This document shows, in pieces, positions 8,495 through 17,695 of a stretch of 64,000 bases of DNA. The notes beneath the pieces were generated by a model. It worked only from the letters and a program-made list of their open reading frames with translations. It made no database searches and was not told the DNA's origin. Made by a program: the position numbers and the translations under genes. Each line of letters starts with the position of its first letter. Position 1 is the first letter of the stretch. Origin of the DNA: CTSoil-075 sp042610375 (GTDB taxonomy: Bacteria; Bacillota; Negativicutes; DSM-13327); the NCBI RefSeq assembly GCF_042610375.1, contig NZ_JBGJZL010000001.1, positions 62,001 through 126,000 of the forward strand, read 5' to 3'.

Positions 8495-9604
8495 TTATTC
8501 CTTTCTGCATGTTGCCTGTGAAATAAGCTCGAGAGCTAACTCAGCATTGCGAAAAGCTTTATCTCGCAAATAATGACTCTGCTGCGACTTTTGCTGATGA
8601 CTATCGATCGCAGTTGGCCATAACTGACGTACTTTGTCGAGTAGCTTGTCTACTGTCACATTCTGCAAAGTTCCTGCATTACACTCACCAAGAGTCTCTA
8701 GAAATCGTTCAATTTTAGGATCATAGGAAATACCTACCATTGGCACATGCATCACAGCGGCGAAAATCAACGCATGGAGACGAATACCAATTAGTATATC
8801 AAAATTGCCAACTAAAGACAATAATTCATTGGTTGTATATTCTTCAGTCAATACAATCCCTTTTTCCTTAGTTCGGCTGGCAATTTTTCTAGAAACAGCA
8901 ACATCTTCAGGCCACTGCATGGGTAAAAATACAATACGCGCTCCAAACTCAACTGCCAGTTGATCGGCAACTTGCGCCAAAACCTGTTTGTAATGTCCCC
9001 AATCTTTCCATTCCCGCACCGAGATACCAATAAGCGGAGCTGTACCTGTGACTCCTGCTTTTTGCAAGATTCTGCGCCCCACTTGTTTATCAACTTGATG
9101 CATCGCCAAGACTGGATCAGCAGTCACGTAGATCGGCGGCTTAGTAACTTGTAAGCGCTTGAGTTCATCTTGGGAACCTTCATCCCTTACAGTGATCAAA
9201 TCCACCATATTGCCAATATAACGCATAATATTTCGCGCTAACCGCCCACGCACTGGACCAATTCCTTGTGCATACAACATAACGGGTGTGTTCAATTTTT
9301 TCGCTAGCATCATAATACTTAAATAGTAATATAAACTACGTTCACTCGTAACGTCTTGAAGTAAACTACCACCACCACTGATTAACAACTGACTTTTGGC
9401 CAGCAGTCTTGCAATTTCGGGATAATTAAGCCGATAGACCGACGCTACTCCATGACGTTTACGAGTTTCTTCCGGATTACCGGAAATAACAGTAATGTTT
9501 ATATCTGATGCAAGTTCAGTCAACACTTCGATCATGGCTGCCAACATAGCTTCATCGCCAGCATTGCCAAAACCATAGTATCCTGAAATAACAATCTCAC
9601 TCAT
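8495..9604 (-). CDS. csaB: Polysaccharide pyruvyl transferase CsaB
   Basis: CsaB adds a pyruvate ketal to a cell-wall polysaccharide, which in many Firmicutes makes the ligand for SLH-domain surface proteins. The polysaccharide-pyruvyl-transferase pattern spans the protein: GYYGFGNAGDEAMLAA at the N-terminus, LLISGGGSLLQD, MLYAQGIGPV, and IRLHALIFAAVMHVPMVGISYDPK in the C-terminal half. The gene overlaps the upstream DUF5693 gene by eight bases, a linkage often seen for csaB in low-GC anaerobes. In Negativicutes, outer-membrane SLH proteins bind peptidoglycan decorations, so the exact acceptor here is uncertain. Confidence 0.92.
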   Translation of the reverse strand: MSEIVISGYYGFGNAGDEAMLAAMIEVLTELASDINITVISGNPEETRKRHGVASVYRLNYPEIARLLAKSQLLISGGGSLLQDVTSERSLYYYLSIMMLAKKLNTPVMLYAQGIGPVRGRLARNIMRYIGNMVDLITVRDEGSQDELKRLQVTKPPIYVTADPVLAMHQVDKQVGRRILQKAGVTGTAPLIGISVREWKDWGHYKQVLAQVADQLAVEFGARIVFLPMQWPEDVAVSRKIASRTKEKGIVLTEEYTTNELLSLVGNFDILIGIRLHALIFAAVMHVPMVGISYDPKIERFLETLGECNAGTLQNVTVDKLLDKVRQLWPTAIDSHQQKSQQSHYLRDKAFRNAELALELISQATCRKE

Positions 9605-11660
9605 GCTCAGTTGGTCTCCTTCCTAGGACAAACGACAAGTAAGTGAGTACCTGCACGCCAATAACTGCCAGTACACCAAATACTATGCCAACCACCATAC
9701 CATCCAGCCCGCGGACGAAGGACATAAAGACAGGTGTACGCAAATGGGCAAAGGTTTCCACCAAAGAGCCTTGACCAATCGTCGCAACAACGATCAAAGC
9801 ATAATGTATCACTCGCGGCCACTGACGATATACCGCCATCACTGCTAGAAAAAATGCGGGATGCCCTATCATAAATTCTTTTTCCCGAGGACGAGCGTAC
9901 ATAATACGTTCTAGAAAAGATCGCATTTTAATCTCAATATCAGGAACAGGTACGCCAGCGGTATGACCAGAACGACCAACAAAGACCCAAGCACCTAATG
10001 CTACAAAAGCAAACACTAACAAGGTCTTAATATAAATCGGATAATCAAGCATCTTGACGACCTGCTGCCAAATTCCTTTTGTATCACTATTTTTCGTTGA
10101 AAATAAGTCATATCTAGCTAGATATACGGCTGTAATCAAGAGAATCGGTGCAATAAATGTCAGTTTTACACCACGGAAAATTTCCATTTCTAAAAAGAAA
10201 CGAACATCTCCCAGCATACCAGCTACATACATTCCACCAATCATTGATAACAAAACAGTCACGATAATTCCACCAATACCATGAATCATAATACCCATGA
10301 GAGCTCCCTTTTTCGGACTCACCATGTTTTTCCAACGATCAATCTGCCAGGTCATCGCTAATACAGGAAATAAAATTGCACTGGCCAAGGCTACTGCTTG
10401 ACGAACTACATTACCACTGCCTTTTAGAATGGGTAGCATCAACGCAATCGACAATATAATTAGCAAACCATATTGATAATACGTATTAAAAGGGCGTACT
10501 AATGTTAAGAACAATACTCCTGCTGCCACTGCACCAAGACTGATGAGCGCTAACAAGAATGGATTGGGGAAGTAAGGCTTAAAAGTACCTGCTTGACCAA
10601 TGGTAAATCCTTTTTCCACTAATCCTGTTTTTACACCTGTAATATAGTCGATATTTGTTTCCACAAGATTCTTGCCAGGTTCAGGTTTATCATATTTACG
10701 CAGTAGATTCATGCGAATATTTCGTTCCTGATCTGTAACAACCCAGCGTTGAATGGCTTCTTCTGATTTGAGTTTAGGCTGCTCATCTTTTGGAATTACA
10801 TACATCCGTGCTGCTTGATAATCATTGTTTACAGCCATAGGAACAAGACCTTCTTGTTTAAAAAACTGCAATTGCAACGGATGCTCAATAAGAATTAAAG
10901 TCAATTTCTTGGCTTTTACCTGTTCAAGTGTAAGAGGTAACAAATCAGGATAACCCAATGCCTCATCACCAACAAACATGAGTGCTGAGACTTTATCAAT
11001 GCCAGCTAGACGACCAAATACAGACTTTACATCATCCGCCTGTACTTTAGTATAATTGGTAGGCCTCGCCACTACATAGAAACCTTGATTTACCACATAA
11101 TGCATCTCATCTGTCGGAAGACCTAAATTCCACTTGATCACTTTTTCATAATTTGCCTTTACTGATAAGATCTGCCCTTCTTTATCAAAGACAGCCACTC
11201 GTTCTGGACTCAATCTGAGCATTAAGTCTTCTTTCACCTCAGCAAATACTTGGCGATCATGACCAACGACATAAACATCTTCAGCTTGAATGCGACTACT
11301 TTCCACAAAACCACGCCACATTGGATCATTGAGCATACCTGCATGATATTGATTCAAGATTTGCGCTCCAGATAAGGCTGTAATTTTACCACTTTTATTT
11401 AACTTTTCTAAGGTAGTTTCATAAACTGCTAAGGAAGTGATACCTGCACTGCGAACTTGCTGCATGAGACCATCTAGTGGTACACCTTCAAGTTGAGCGA
11501 GTTCAACAACGTCCTCATATTCCATGACCAACTCAACCTTAGTATTACTTTCTTCCACATTGTGCCGTTGCCAGACAATTGTTAAAGAGGCCATTAAACC
11601 AATCAGAATACACACGAGTAATATCCGGTTATAGTTAAACTGTTTCAAAAAATTTCCCAC
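9597..11660 (-). CDS. DUF5693 family membrane protein
   Basis: An N-terminal membrane anchor (ILLVCILIGLMASLTIVW) is followed by a soluble extracytoplasmic domain of about 320 residues. A C-terminal half with roughly eight to ten membrane helices completes the protein. The sequence includes the extracytoplasmic stretch QLEGVPLDGLMQQVRSAG and the membrane segment GIMIHGIGGIIVTVLLS. DUF5693 proteins have no established activity. They recur directly upstream of csaB, and here the genes overlap by eight bases, so a role in making or exporting the polymer that CsaB pyruvylates is plausible. That function is an inference from neighbourhood only. Confidence 0.85.
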   Translation of the reverse strand: MGNFLKQFNYNRILLVCILIGLMASLTIVWQRHNVEESNTKVELVMEYEDVVELAQLEGVPLDGLMQQVRSAGITSLAVYETTLEKLNKSGKITALSGAQILNQYHAGMLNDPMWRGFVESSRIQAEDVYVVGHDRQVFAEVKEDLMLRLSPERVAVFDKEGQILSVKANYEKVIKWNLGLPTDEMHYVVNQGFYVVARPTNYTKVQADDVKSVFGRLAGIDKVSALMFVGDEALGYPDLLPLTLEQVKAKKLTLILIEHPLQLQFFKQEGLVPMAVNNDYQAARMYVIPKDEQPKLKSEEAIQRWVVTDQERNIRMNLLRKYDKPEPGKNLVETNIDYITGVKTGLVEKGFTIGQAGTFKPYFPNPFLLALISLGAVAAGVLFLTLVRPFNTYYQYGLLIILSIALMLPILKGSGNVVRQAVALASAILFPVLAMTWQIDRWKNMVSPKKGALMGIMIHGIGGIIVTVLLSMIGGMYVAGMLGDVRFFLEMEIFRGVKLTFIAPILLITAVYLARYDLFSTKNSDTKGIWQQVVKMLDYPIYIKTLLVFAFVALGAWVFVGRSGHTAGVPVPDIEIKMRSFLERIMYARPREKEFMIGHPAFFLAVMAVYRQWPRVIHYALIVVATIGQGSLVETFAHLRTPVFMSFVRGLDGMVVGIVFGVLAVIGVQVLTYLSFVLGRRPTEHE

Positions 11661-11683
11661 CTTATGTAGAAATACGATTAAGT

Positions 11684-12376
11684 TTAATGTGAACGATTAT
11701 CCAAATACAAAGTTACTTTTCCATTTCCCATTACAATATCACGAACACTCACATGAAATGGCAGCTTATTCAGATCAACTAAAGGAATCTCAGTTAGTAA
11801 AGAGCCGCCAATATTACCTGTTGTCATATTATTAATTAAAACTCGATCAGTAACAAATTTAATTTTTTGACTGTCACTAATAATTTTACCTTCCAAACTA
11901 ACTGCCACATTCGCAAATCCGCCAATGGCAAAGGTACTACTGGCTTTTACTTTATCAGGAGTAATCACAACAGTCGCATTTTTAACCCCTTTAACGGATT
12001 GGTTGAGATGTTGAGCAAGTTCCTCTTGCCCAACCACTGCCGTAATATCAATATCATCAACTGATTTCAAATCAACAGCTCGACTACTCCAAAGTTTTCC
12101 CATATCGAGTTGAGCATTGGATAAGGCAATACTCAACTCAGAAAAAGTAATCTTATCAATCTTAGCATGATTTGCCATAATATGAATAGTATCAAATTTA
12201 CCGCCAAGCATCAGCAGCGCTGGTTTTGTACTGACAGTTGTACTCGCACGATCACTACCTGCCAAACTCATCAGTCCTTGATTGAGAGCCGCTGACATCA
12301 TCATTGGCAAAAATAGTTCACTGGCTACGAATAACATCAACACCAATAGGATTACGGCTATCAAGCGTTTTCCCAC
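11684..12376 (-). CDS. DUF2993 (LmeA-like) exported protein
   Basis: One N-terminal hydrophobic segment (LIAVILLVLMLFVASELFLP) acts as signal or anchor. About 200 residues of beta-rich sequence follow, with the DUF2993 style of alternating hydrophobic strands (ALLMLGGKFDTIHIMANHAKID, ITAVVGQEELAQHLN). Actinobacterial LmeA, the only well-known relative, binds phospholipids and acts in envelope mannan synthesis. A lipid-binding envelope role here is possible but unproven. The gene lies between prfB (32 bases) and the DUF5693 gene (23 bases), probably in one transcript. Confidence 0.8.
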   Translation of the reverse strand: MGKRLIAVILLVLMLFVASELFLPMMMSAALNQGLMSLAGSDRASTTVSTKPALLMLGGKFDTIHIMANHAKIDKITFSELSIALSNAQLDMGKLWSSRAVDLKSVDDIDITAVVGQEELAQHLNQSVKGVKNATVVITPDKVKASSTFAIGGFANVAVSLEGKIISDSQKIKFVTDRVLINNMTTGNIGGSLLTEIPLVDLNKLPFHVSVRDIVMGNGKVTLYLDNRSH

Positions 12377-12408
12377 AACAGTGCGCCTCCCCTTGCCTTG
12401 TCTTGTCT

Positions 12409-13507
12409 TTACTTGCCTTGTTTTAAATAGGCTTCAATAAAGCTTGTGAGTTCGCCGTCCATGACAGCATTCACATTACCAGTTTCATTATTCGTGCGGT
12501 GATCTTTGACCAAATTATAGGGATGAAATACATAAGAGCGGATCTGACTTCCCCATTCAATCGCTTGATAATCCCCGCCCAGTTCTGTTTTGAAATCAGC
12601 TTGTTTTTGCTGTTCCAGTTCAAATAACCGGGCTCTGAGCATCTTCATACATTGTTCTCGATTTTTAATCTGTGAACGTTGACTCTGACATTGAGTAACA
12701 ATTCCAGTCGGCACATGTGTCATCCGCACGGCTGAATCGGTCTTATTAATATGCTGTCCACCAGCACCTCCTGCACGAAAGGTGTCAACGCGAACATCAG
12801 CCATATTAATATCAATTTCCACATTATCATCAATTTCCGGCATGACATCAACAGCAGCAAAGGAAGTATGACGACGGCCACTCGCATCAAAAGGGGAAAT
12901 GCGCACCAGTCGATGTACACCTTTTTCAGATTTCAAATATCCATAGGCATTAAGACCTGATATCAATAGTGTAGCACTTTTAATACCAGCTTCATCACCA
13001 GCTAAAAAGTCCATTGTTTCAACTTTATAGCCACTCTTTTCTGCCCAACGGACATACATTCTAAGGAGCATTTGGGCCCAATCTTGAGCCTCAGTCCCCC
13101 CTGCTCCTGCATGCAATGTCAAAATAGCATTGCTATGGTCATGGTCGCCGGATAACATGAGAGTAAGCTCCAGTTGCTCAATGGTTTGCGTCATACGGCT
13201 AATCATATCAACAAGTTCAGGATATACACTCTCATCATTTTCATCCATGCCAAGTTCCCATAACATGGTCATATCATCATGATTGGTCATCAATTGCTGG
13301 TACTGGGCTACAGTACTCTTTAGATCATTTAGTTCCTGAGCTACTTTCTGGGCTGCACCAGGGTCATCCCAAAACCCTGGCCCCCCCATTGTATCTTCTA
13401 GTAATGAAATCCGTTCTTCTTTGCCAGCAACGTCAAAGAGAAACCCTCACTTCAGCTAATTTTTCTTCAAAAGCAACAATAGACACTCGTAAATCTTCTA
13501 ATAACAA
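12409..13507 (-). CDS. prfB: Peptide chain release factor 2 (programmed +1 frameshift)
   Basis: RF2 recognises UAA and UGA stop codons and triggers peptide release. The gene is in two frames. A TTG at 13507 (GGAG nine bases upstream) opens a 24-codon leader that ends at an in-frame TGA (13435-13433). A +1 shift there resumes in the long frame at GAC (13434). The combined product is 365 residues, the standard RF2 size. With this numbering, the SPF anticodon-like motif falls at about 204-206 and the GGQ catalytic motif (RAGGAGGQHINK) at about 249-251, matching known RF2. RF2 shortage should favour the shift, giving autoregulation. The gene starts 29 bases after secA. Annotation from the ATG at 13389 alone would truncate the N-terminus. 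Confidence 0.95.
13432..13450 (-). promoter_or_regulatory. Programmed +1 ribosomal frameshift site in prfB
   Basis: On the minus strand the leader ends GAGGG-TTTCT-CTT-TGA-C. It contains the CTT slip codon, the TGA stop with a C after it, and an internal Shine-Dalgarno-like GAGGG, as in classical RF2 autoregulation. The Shine-Dalgarno to CTT gap is five bases; it is three in the E. coli site. Confidence 0.92.
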
Positions 13508-13536
13508 ACTTCTCAACTCCAATAAATTCAAAAATC

Positions 13537-16053
13537 TTATTGATTGGCTCCGCAGCATTTTTTATATTTCTTACCTGAACCGCAAGTGCATAATTCATTG
13601 CGGCCAGTATGTTCTTTATTGACTATCGGTTGTTTTACCTTAGGCACTTCTTCTTCTTCCTCACCGTGAACCGCATGAGCTTGTTGCAAACGGTCTTCTG
13701 GCTGACTCACAATATTCACCCTGTAGATATATTTTGCAATATCTTCTTGAATAATCTCAATCAATTGCTGGAACATATCATAGGCTTCAATTTTATACTC
13801 AATGAGTGGATCACGTTGACCATATGAGCGAAGACTAATCCCTTCGCGCAAGGTATCCATCGCATCCAAATGCTCCATCCATTTTGAATCAACTACTTTG
13901 AGCATGACTACTTTTTCCATTTCTCGCATGTTATCAGTACCAAATAGGGCTTCACGTCCATCATAAGAAACTGTTGCCACACGCAATAATTCTTCTCTTA
14001 ATTCTTCGCGACTGAATTTAGCAAGTTCATCTGCTTTGAGCTGACCGGCAGGAGCAAAAATTTCCTCACAATACTCAACTAATCCTTGATAATCCCACTC
14101 TTCAGAGTAAACTTTTTCATCGGCAAAAAGTGTCATACCGCGATCAATTAATTTTTCAACCATATGAAAAATATTTTCTCGCATGCTTTCACCCATTAAA
14201 ATTTGACGGCGTTGTCCATAGATCACCATACGTTGTTGATTCATTACATCATCATATTCTAACACATGTTTCCGTATGTCAAAGTTGCGACCTTCTACTT
14301 TCTTTTGAGCCTGTTCAATCGAACGGGTAATCAAACTGTGTTCGATTGGCTCATCTTCTCCCATACCTAGTTTTTCCATAATGGTCGCAATATTATCAGA
14401 ACCAAATAAACGCATCAAATCATCTTCCAAGGATAAATAAAAATGAGAAGAACCTGGATCACCTTGGCGACCAGCACGTCCACGCAATTGGTTGTCAATA
14501 CGACGACTTTCGTGACGCTCAGTTCCAATAATATGCAAGCCACCAAGTTCAGCTACACCTTCACCAAGAACAATGTCAGTACCACGTCCTGCCATATTCG
14601 TTGCAATCGTTACGGCACCCATTTGACCAGCTTGAGATATAATTTGCGCTTCCATTTCATGGTACTTAGCATTCAAAACATTATGGGGCACACCTTTTTG
14701 TTTCAGTAAATGACTCAATTCTTCCGATTGAACAATGGATGTCGTACCAACCAAAAGAGGTTGCCCTTTAGCATGACGCTCAGTAATAGATTCAACAACT
14801 GCCCGATATTTAGCCCTCGTATTTTTGTAAATAATATCTGGCAAATCTTGACGAGAAACAGCTTTATTCGTAGGAATTGTAATAACATCAAGATTGTAAA
14901 TTTTACGGAATTCCGATTCCTCCGTTTTAGCTGTACCTGTCATACCTGACAATTTGTTGTACATACGGAAATAGTTCTGGAAGGTAATAGAGGCTAACGT
15001 CTGACTTTCGCGTTCTACTTTTACCCCTTCTTTAGCTTCGATTGATTGATGAAGACCATCTGAATACCGACGACCAAACATCAATCGTCCTGTAAATTCA
15101 TCAACAATAACAACTTCTCCATCTTTCACCACATAATCCCGGTCACGCTTCATCAGTCCCCGTGCCCGCAAGGCTTGATTAAAATGATGAGACATTTCAA
15201 TATTCTCACTATCATATAAGTTACTGATGCCTAATAGCTTTTCAGCTTTGGCAATGCCACTTTCTGTCGGCGCAACAGTACGAGCCTTTTCATCAATGGT
15301 GTAATCTTCTACTTCTTTTAATTTCGGAACAATTCTAGCTAATACATGGTAGAGCTCAGTGGATTTTTCCCCTGGTCCAGAAATAATAAGCGGAGTCCGC
15401 GCTTCATCAATCAAAATACTATCTACTTCATCCACAATAGCATAATTCAGCGGACGTTGCACCATTTGTTCAGGGTAAATTACCATATTATCACGAAGAT
15501 AATCAAAACCAAATTCATTATTTGTGCCATATGTAATATCAGCATAATAAGCTTGTTTACGATCTACAAAATCCAAGCCATGGACAATTAAACCAACAGA
15601 CAGGCCTAAAAAACGATAGACTTTTCCCATCCATTCACTGTCACGTTTAGCCAAGTAATCATTCACTGTAACCACATGCACACCTTTACCAGGAAGAGCA
15701 TTTAGGTAAGTTGCTAGAGTACCGACTAAGGTTTTACCTTCACCAGTACGCATTTCAGCAATATTACCTTCATGTAATGTCACACCACCGAGCAGCTGAA
15801 CATCAAAATGGCGCATTCCGAGCACACGACGAGATGCTTCCCGTACGACAGCAAAAGCCTCTGGCAAAATCTCATCAATCGTTTCGCCTTTCTCCAAACG
15901 ACGCCTAAAGACCTCTGTCTTACCTGCAAGAGAAACATCACTTAGTTTATGCATTTCAGCTTCTAATAAGTTAATTTTCTCTACATATTTCATCATACGT
16001 TTAATTTCTTTTTCATTATCGTCGCCAAATAATTTTTTTAGAAACTTAATCAA
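13537..16053 (-). CDS. secA: Protein translocase ATPase SecA
   Basis: SecA is the motor of general protein export, driving preproteins through SecYEG. The 838-residue sequence has Walker A MRTGEGKTLVGT (about 101-112), the DEVDSILIDEART helicase motif II region, and the second nucleotide-binding fold with ATNMAGRGTDIVLG. It also has the DNQLRGRAGRQGDPG motif. The C-terminus ends in a SEC-C zinc finger (GRNELCTCGSGKKYKKCCG) that binds SecB or ribosomes in relatives. Length and domain order are standard. It heads the run secA - prfB - DUF2993 - DUF5693 - csaB. Confidence 0.98.
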   Translation of the reverse strand: MIKFLKKLFGDDNEKEIKRMMKYVEKINLLEAEMHKLSDVSLAGKTEVFRRRLEKGETIDEILPEAFAVVREASRRVLGMRHFDVQLLGGVTLHEGNIAEMRTGEGKTLVGTLATYLNALPGKGVHVVTVNDYLAKRDSEWMGKVYRFLGLSVGLIVHGLDFVDRKQAYYADITYGTNNEFGFDYLRDNMVIYPEQMVQRPLNYAIVDEVDSILIDEARTPLIISGPGEKSTELYHVLARIVPKLKEVEDYTIDEKARTVAPTESGIAKAEKLLGISNLYDSENIEMSHHFNQALRARGLMKRDRDYVVKDGEVVIVDEFTGRLMFGRRYSDGLHQSIEAKEGVKVERESQTLASITFQNYFRMYNKLSGMTGTAKTEESEFRKIYNLDVITIPTNKAVSRQDLPDIIYKNTRAKYRAVVESITERHAKGQPLLVGTTSIVQSEELSHLLKQKGVPHNVLNAKYHEMEAQIISQAGQMGAVTIATNMAGRGTDIVLGEGVAELGGLHIIGTERHESRRIDNQLRGRAGRQGDPGSSHFYLSLEDDLMRLFGSDNIATIMEKLGMGEDEPIEHSLITRSIEQAQKKVEGRNFDIRKHVLEYDDVMNQQRMVIYGQRRQILMGESMRENIFHMVEKLIDRGMTLFADEKVYSEEWDYQGLVEYCEEIFAPAGQLKADELAKFSREELREELLRVATVSYDGREALFGTDNMREMEKVVMLKVVDSKWMEHLDAMDTLREGISLRSYGQRDPLIEYKIEAYDMFQQLIEIIQEDIAKYIYRVNIVSQPEDRLQQAHAVHGEEEEEVPKVKQPIVNKEHTGRNELCTCGSGKKYKKCCGANQ

Positions 16054-16217
16054 AAGGTATCAGCTCCTTAATAATTGGCACATCAAACAATATTTTCATC
16101 ATTTGGTTTACAGTATATGCCTAATTTTAAATTTTATCAAACTATCTGCTATAAGTCAAAATAAACAAGGTTTTTTCTATTATATAAAGATTTTTTCATT
16201 TTATTTCGTATTATTTC

Positions 16218-16245
16218 TTGAATATATGGGTACACTTGGTAATAT
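16218..16245 (+). promoter_or_regulatory. Candidate sigma-A-type promoter for the small plus-strand gene
   Basis: TTGAAT (16218-16223) and TAATAT (16240-16245) are separated by 16 bases and lie about 30 bases upstream of the TTG start at 16276. The match is fair and found by eye only. Confidence 0.4.
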
Positions 16246-16275
16246 AGTTTTAATTTCTTAGTGAGGTGCATTCTT

Positions 16276-16521
16276 TTGAAAATAAATGACATCAATCTGA
16301 TTGGGAAGCTGGCAGACCTAAAAGATACAGAGTATAAAAATACCCTTGCGATTAGTATACTCATCGAACTCCTCATCGATAAAGGGATCTTCACGCGAGA
16401 AGAATTCACCCATAAATCATGGGATATTGAAAAATCAACCCTAAGTGAAATTATTTCTAAACGTCGTCTTGAACTGCTACACACTTCACAACTCCATCTC
16501 GAAAAGAAAGATCCCTGCTGA
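16276..16521 (+). CDS. Small conserved-looking protein of unknown function
   Basis: This is the only confident plus-strand gene in the window. It encodes 81 residues from a TTG at 16276, eight bases after GAGGTG; an in-frame GTG at 16261 overlaps that ribosome site and is less likely. The sequence is charged and predicted helical (MKINDINLIGKLADLKDTEY, then ISILIELLIDKGIFTREEF), with no membrane segment or Cys motif. The middle stretch IDKGIFTREEFTHKSWDI resembles a small helical adaptor, but I recognise no family. It is divergent from secA and convergent with the hydrogenase operon. Confidence 0.6.
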   Translation: MKINDINLIGKLADLKDTEYKNTLAISILIELLIDKGIFTREEFTHKSWDIEKSTLSEIISKRRLELLHTSQLHLEKKDPC

Positions 16522-16530
16522 GCAAGGATC
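16510..16530. terminator. Bidirectional hairpin between convergent genes
   Basis: GATCC-TGC and GCA-GGATC arms overlap the last codons of the small plus-strand gene. CACTTTT follows on the plus strand and a T-rich stretch on the minus strand, where the hydrogenase operon ends 12 bases away. Confidence 0.55.
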
Positions 16531-16540
16531 CACTTTTACA

Positions 16541-17695
16541 TTATGCAGAAAGTTGACTTCTTTCTTCTATTTCTTCTTCATCATGACCAAAAACACGAAA
16601 GTTTTCTACAACAAAGCAATAAGCTAAGCAACCAAATGACAACAAGCCAATACTAACGATAAATTCCCAAACAGATGGAATATATCCTCCTCCACTCGTT
16701 TTGGACATCCCCACAAAAACAATATTTAAGCGATTCAGAACGACTCCACCACCTACTAACAATCCATAGATAAATAATCCAATGCGCGTCTTTCCTGCTT
16801 TACTAAACACAATCCCTATGGGAACAATAAGACCAAAAATGATCTCCATCAGAAAAAGATTTCCTTCTAAATTGCCAAGAAATATAAGTCCAAAAATATC
16901 ACGTTCTACTAAATCATAAATCTTTAAGGTTAAATACATCATCATCGTATAACAACTTATTTTAGCTAGCCCATGCAATGCAGAAACAGAAATCTTATGA
17001 TTAAAGACTTTACCAGCCAATATGGATTCCACACAAATCATGGCTGGCCCAACAAAAAAAGATGACATTAAAAAAAATAAAGGTATAAATGGCGACCACC
17101 ACAAAGGATAGAGTTTATGAACAGCAATTAAAAATAATCCACCTAAGGACGATTGATGCACCGTCGGGAAAACCACACCGATAATCATCAACACGGGTAA
17201 CATTTTCTTAAATAAATTGTGGATTTTCACGCCGATTCGTTCTGTAACAATTTCACCAAATTCAAGAAGTTGGATCGTCGTATAAATTGAAATGCACCAG
17301 AACACTTCAAACAGCACGGAAGAACTTCCCCACGATACAAAAGGTCTCCAGAAGTTAAACCATTGACCAATATCTAAAAACAAGCCTCCCATTACAAGCA
17401 GATAACCAAATAAAGATGTCAACAAAGCACTACGAGCGATCGAAAGATATTGATCACGATGCAGAATATGCACTATCAAAGCTGTAAAATACCCACCACC
17501 AGCCAGTGCCACTCCTGTAAGAACATCAAAAGCAATCCATAGTCCCCAAGGACAATCGTCACTTAAATTCGTGACCATACCGAATCCTGTAATTAAGCGA
17601 AAAATTATAACTCCTACACTCATAATGCCGATCATCATCAAGCCAATACGAGATTTAGTCATCGTAAACCTCCAAGGTGCAAACTCAGCTTTCAT
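16541..17695 (-). CDS. HybB/NrfD-type membrane subunit of hydrogenase
   Basis: This is a quinone-reactive integral membrane subunit of the NrfD/PsrC/HybB family, with about nine or ten membrane helices across 384 residues. Family features include SDDCPWGLWIAFDVLTGVAL near the N-terminus and FYNAxxx-like loops with VNRLNIVFVGM-type spacing near the C-terminus (GGVVLNRLNIVFVG). Together with the HybA-like ferredoxin and the hydrogenase catalytic subunit it would connect H2 oxidation or evolution to the menaquinone pool. HybB normally partners [NiFe]-hydrogenase 2; here the catalytic subunit is an [FeFe] enzyme. It overlaps the HybA-like gene by 11 bases and has GGGGGAAG before its ATG. Confidence 0.88.
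   Translation of the reverse strand: MKAEFAPWRFTMTKSRIGLMMIGIMSVGVIIFRLITGFGMVTNLSDDCPWGLWIAFDVLTGVALAGGGYFTALIVHILHRDQYLSIARSALLTSLFGYLLVMGGLFLDIGQWFNFWRPFVSWGSSSVLFEVFWCISIYTTIQLLEFGEIVTERIGVKIHNLFKKMLPVLMIIGVVFPTVHQSSLGGLFLIAVHKLYPLWWSPFIPLFFLMSSFFVGPAMICVESILAGKVFNHKISVSALHGLAKISCYTMMMYLTLKIYDLVERDIFGLIFLGNLEGNLFLMEIIFGLIVPIGIVFSKAGKTRIGLFIYGLLVGGGVVLNRLNIVFVGMSKTSGGGYIPSVWEFIVSIGLLSFGCLAYCFVVENFRVFGHDEEEIEERSQLSA

Noticed and set aside
13389..13389. ATG at 13389 as the start of release factor 2
   Set aside because: RF2 needs about 39 more N-terminal residues, and a classical in-frame TGA slip site lies just upstream.
16149..16484. Minus-strand open frame of 111 codons opposite the small plus-strand gene
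   Set aside because: It has no ribosome site, a low-complexity hydrophobic tail and no family-like pattern; the plus-strand frame has a better start and terminator.
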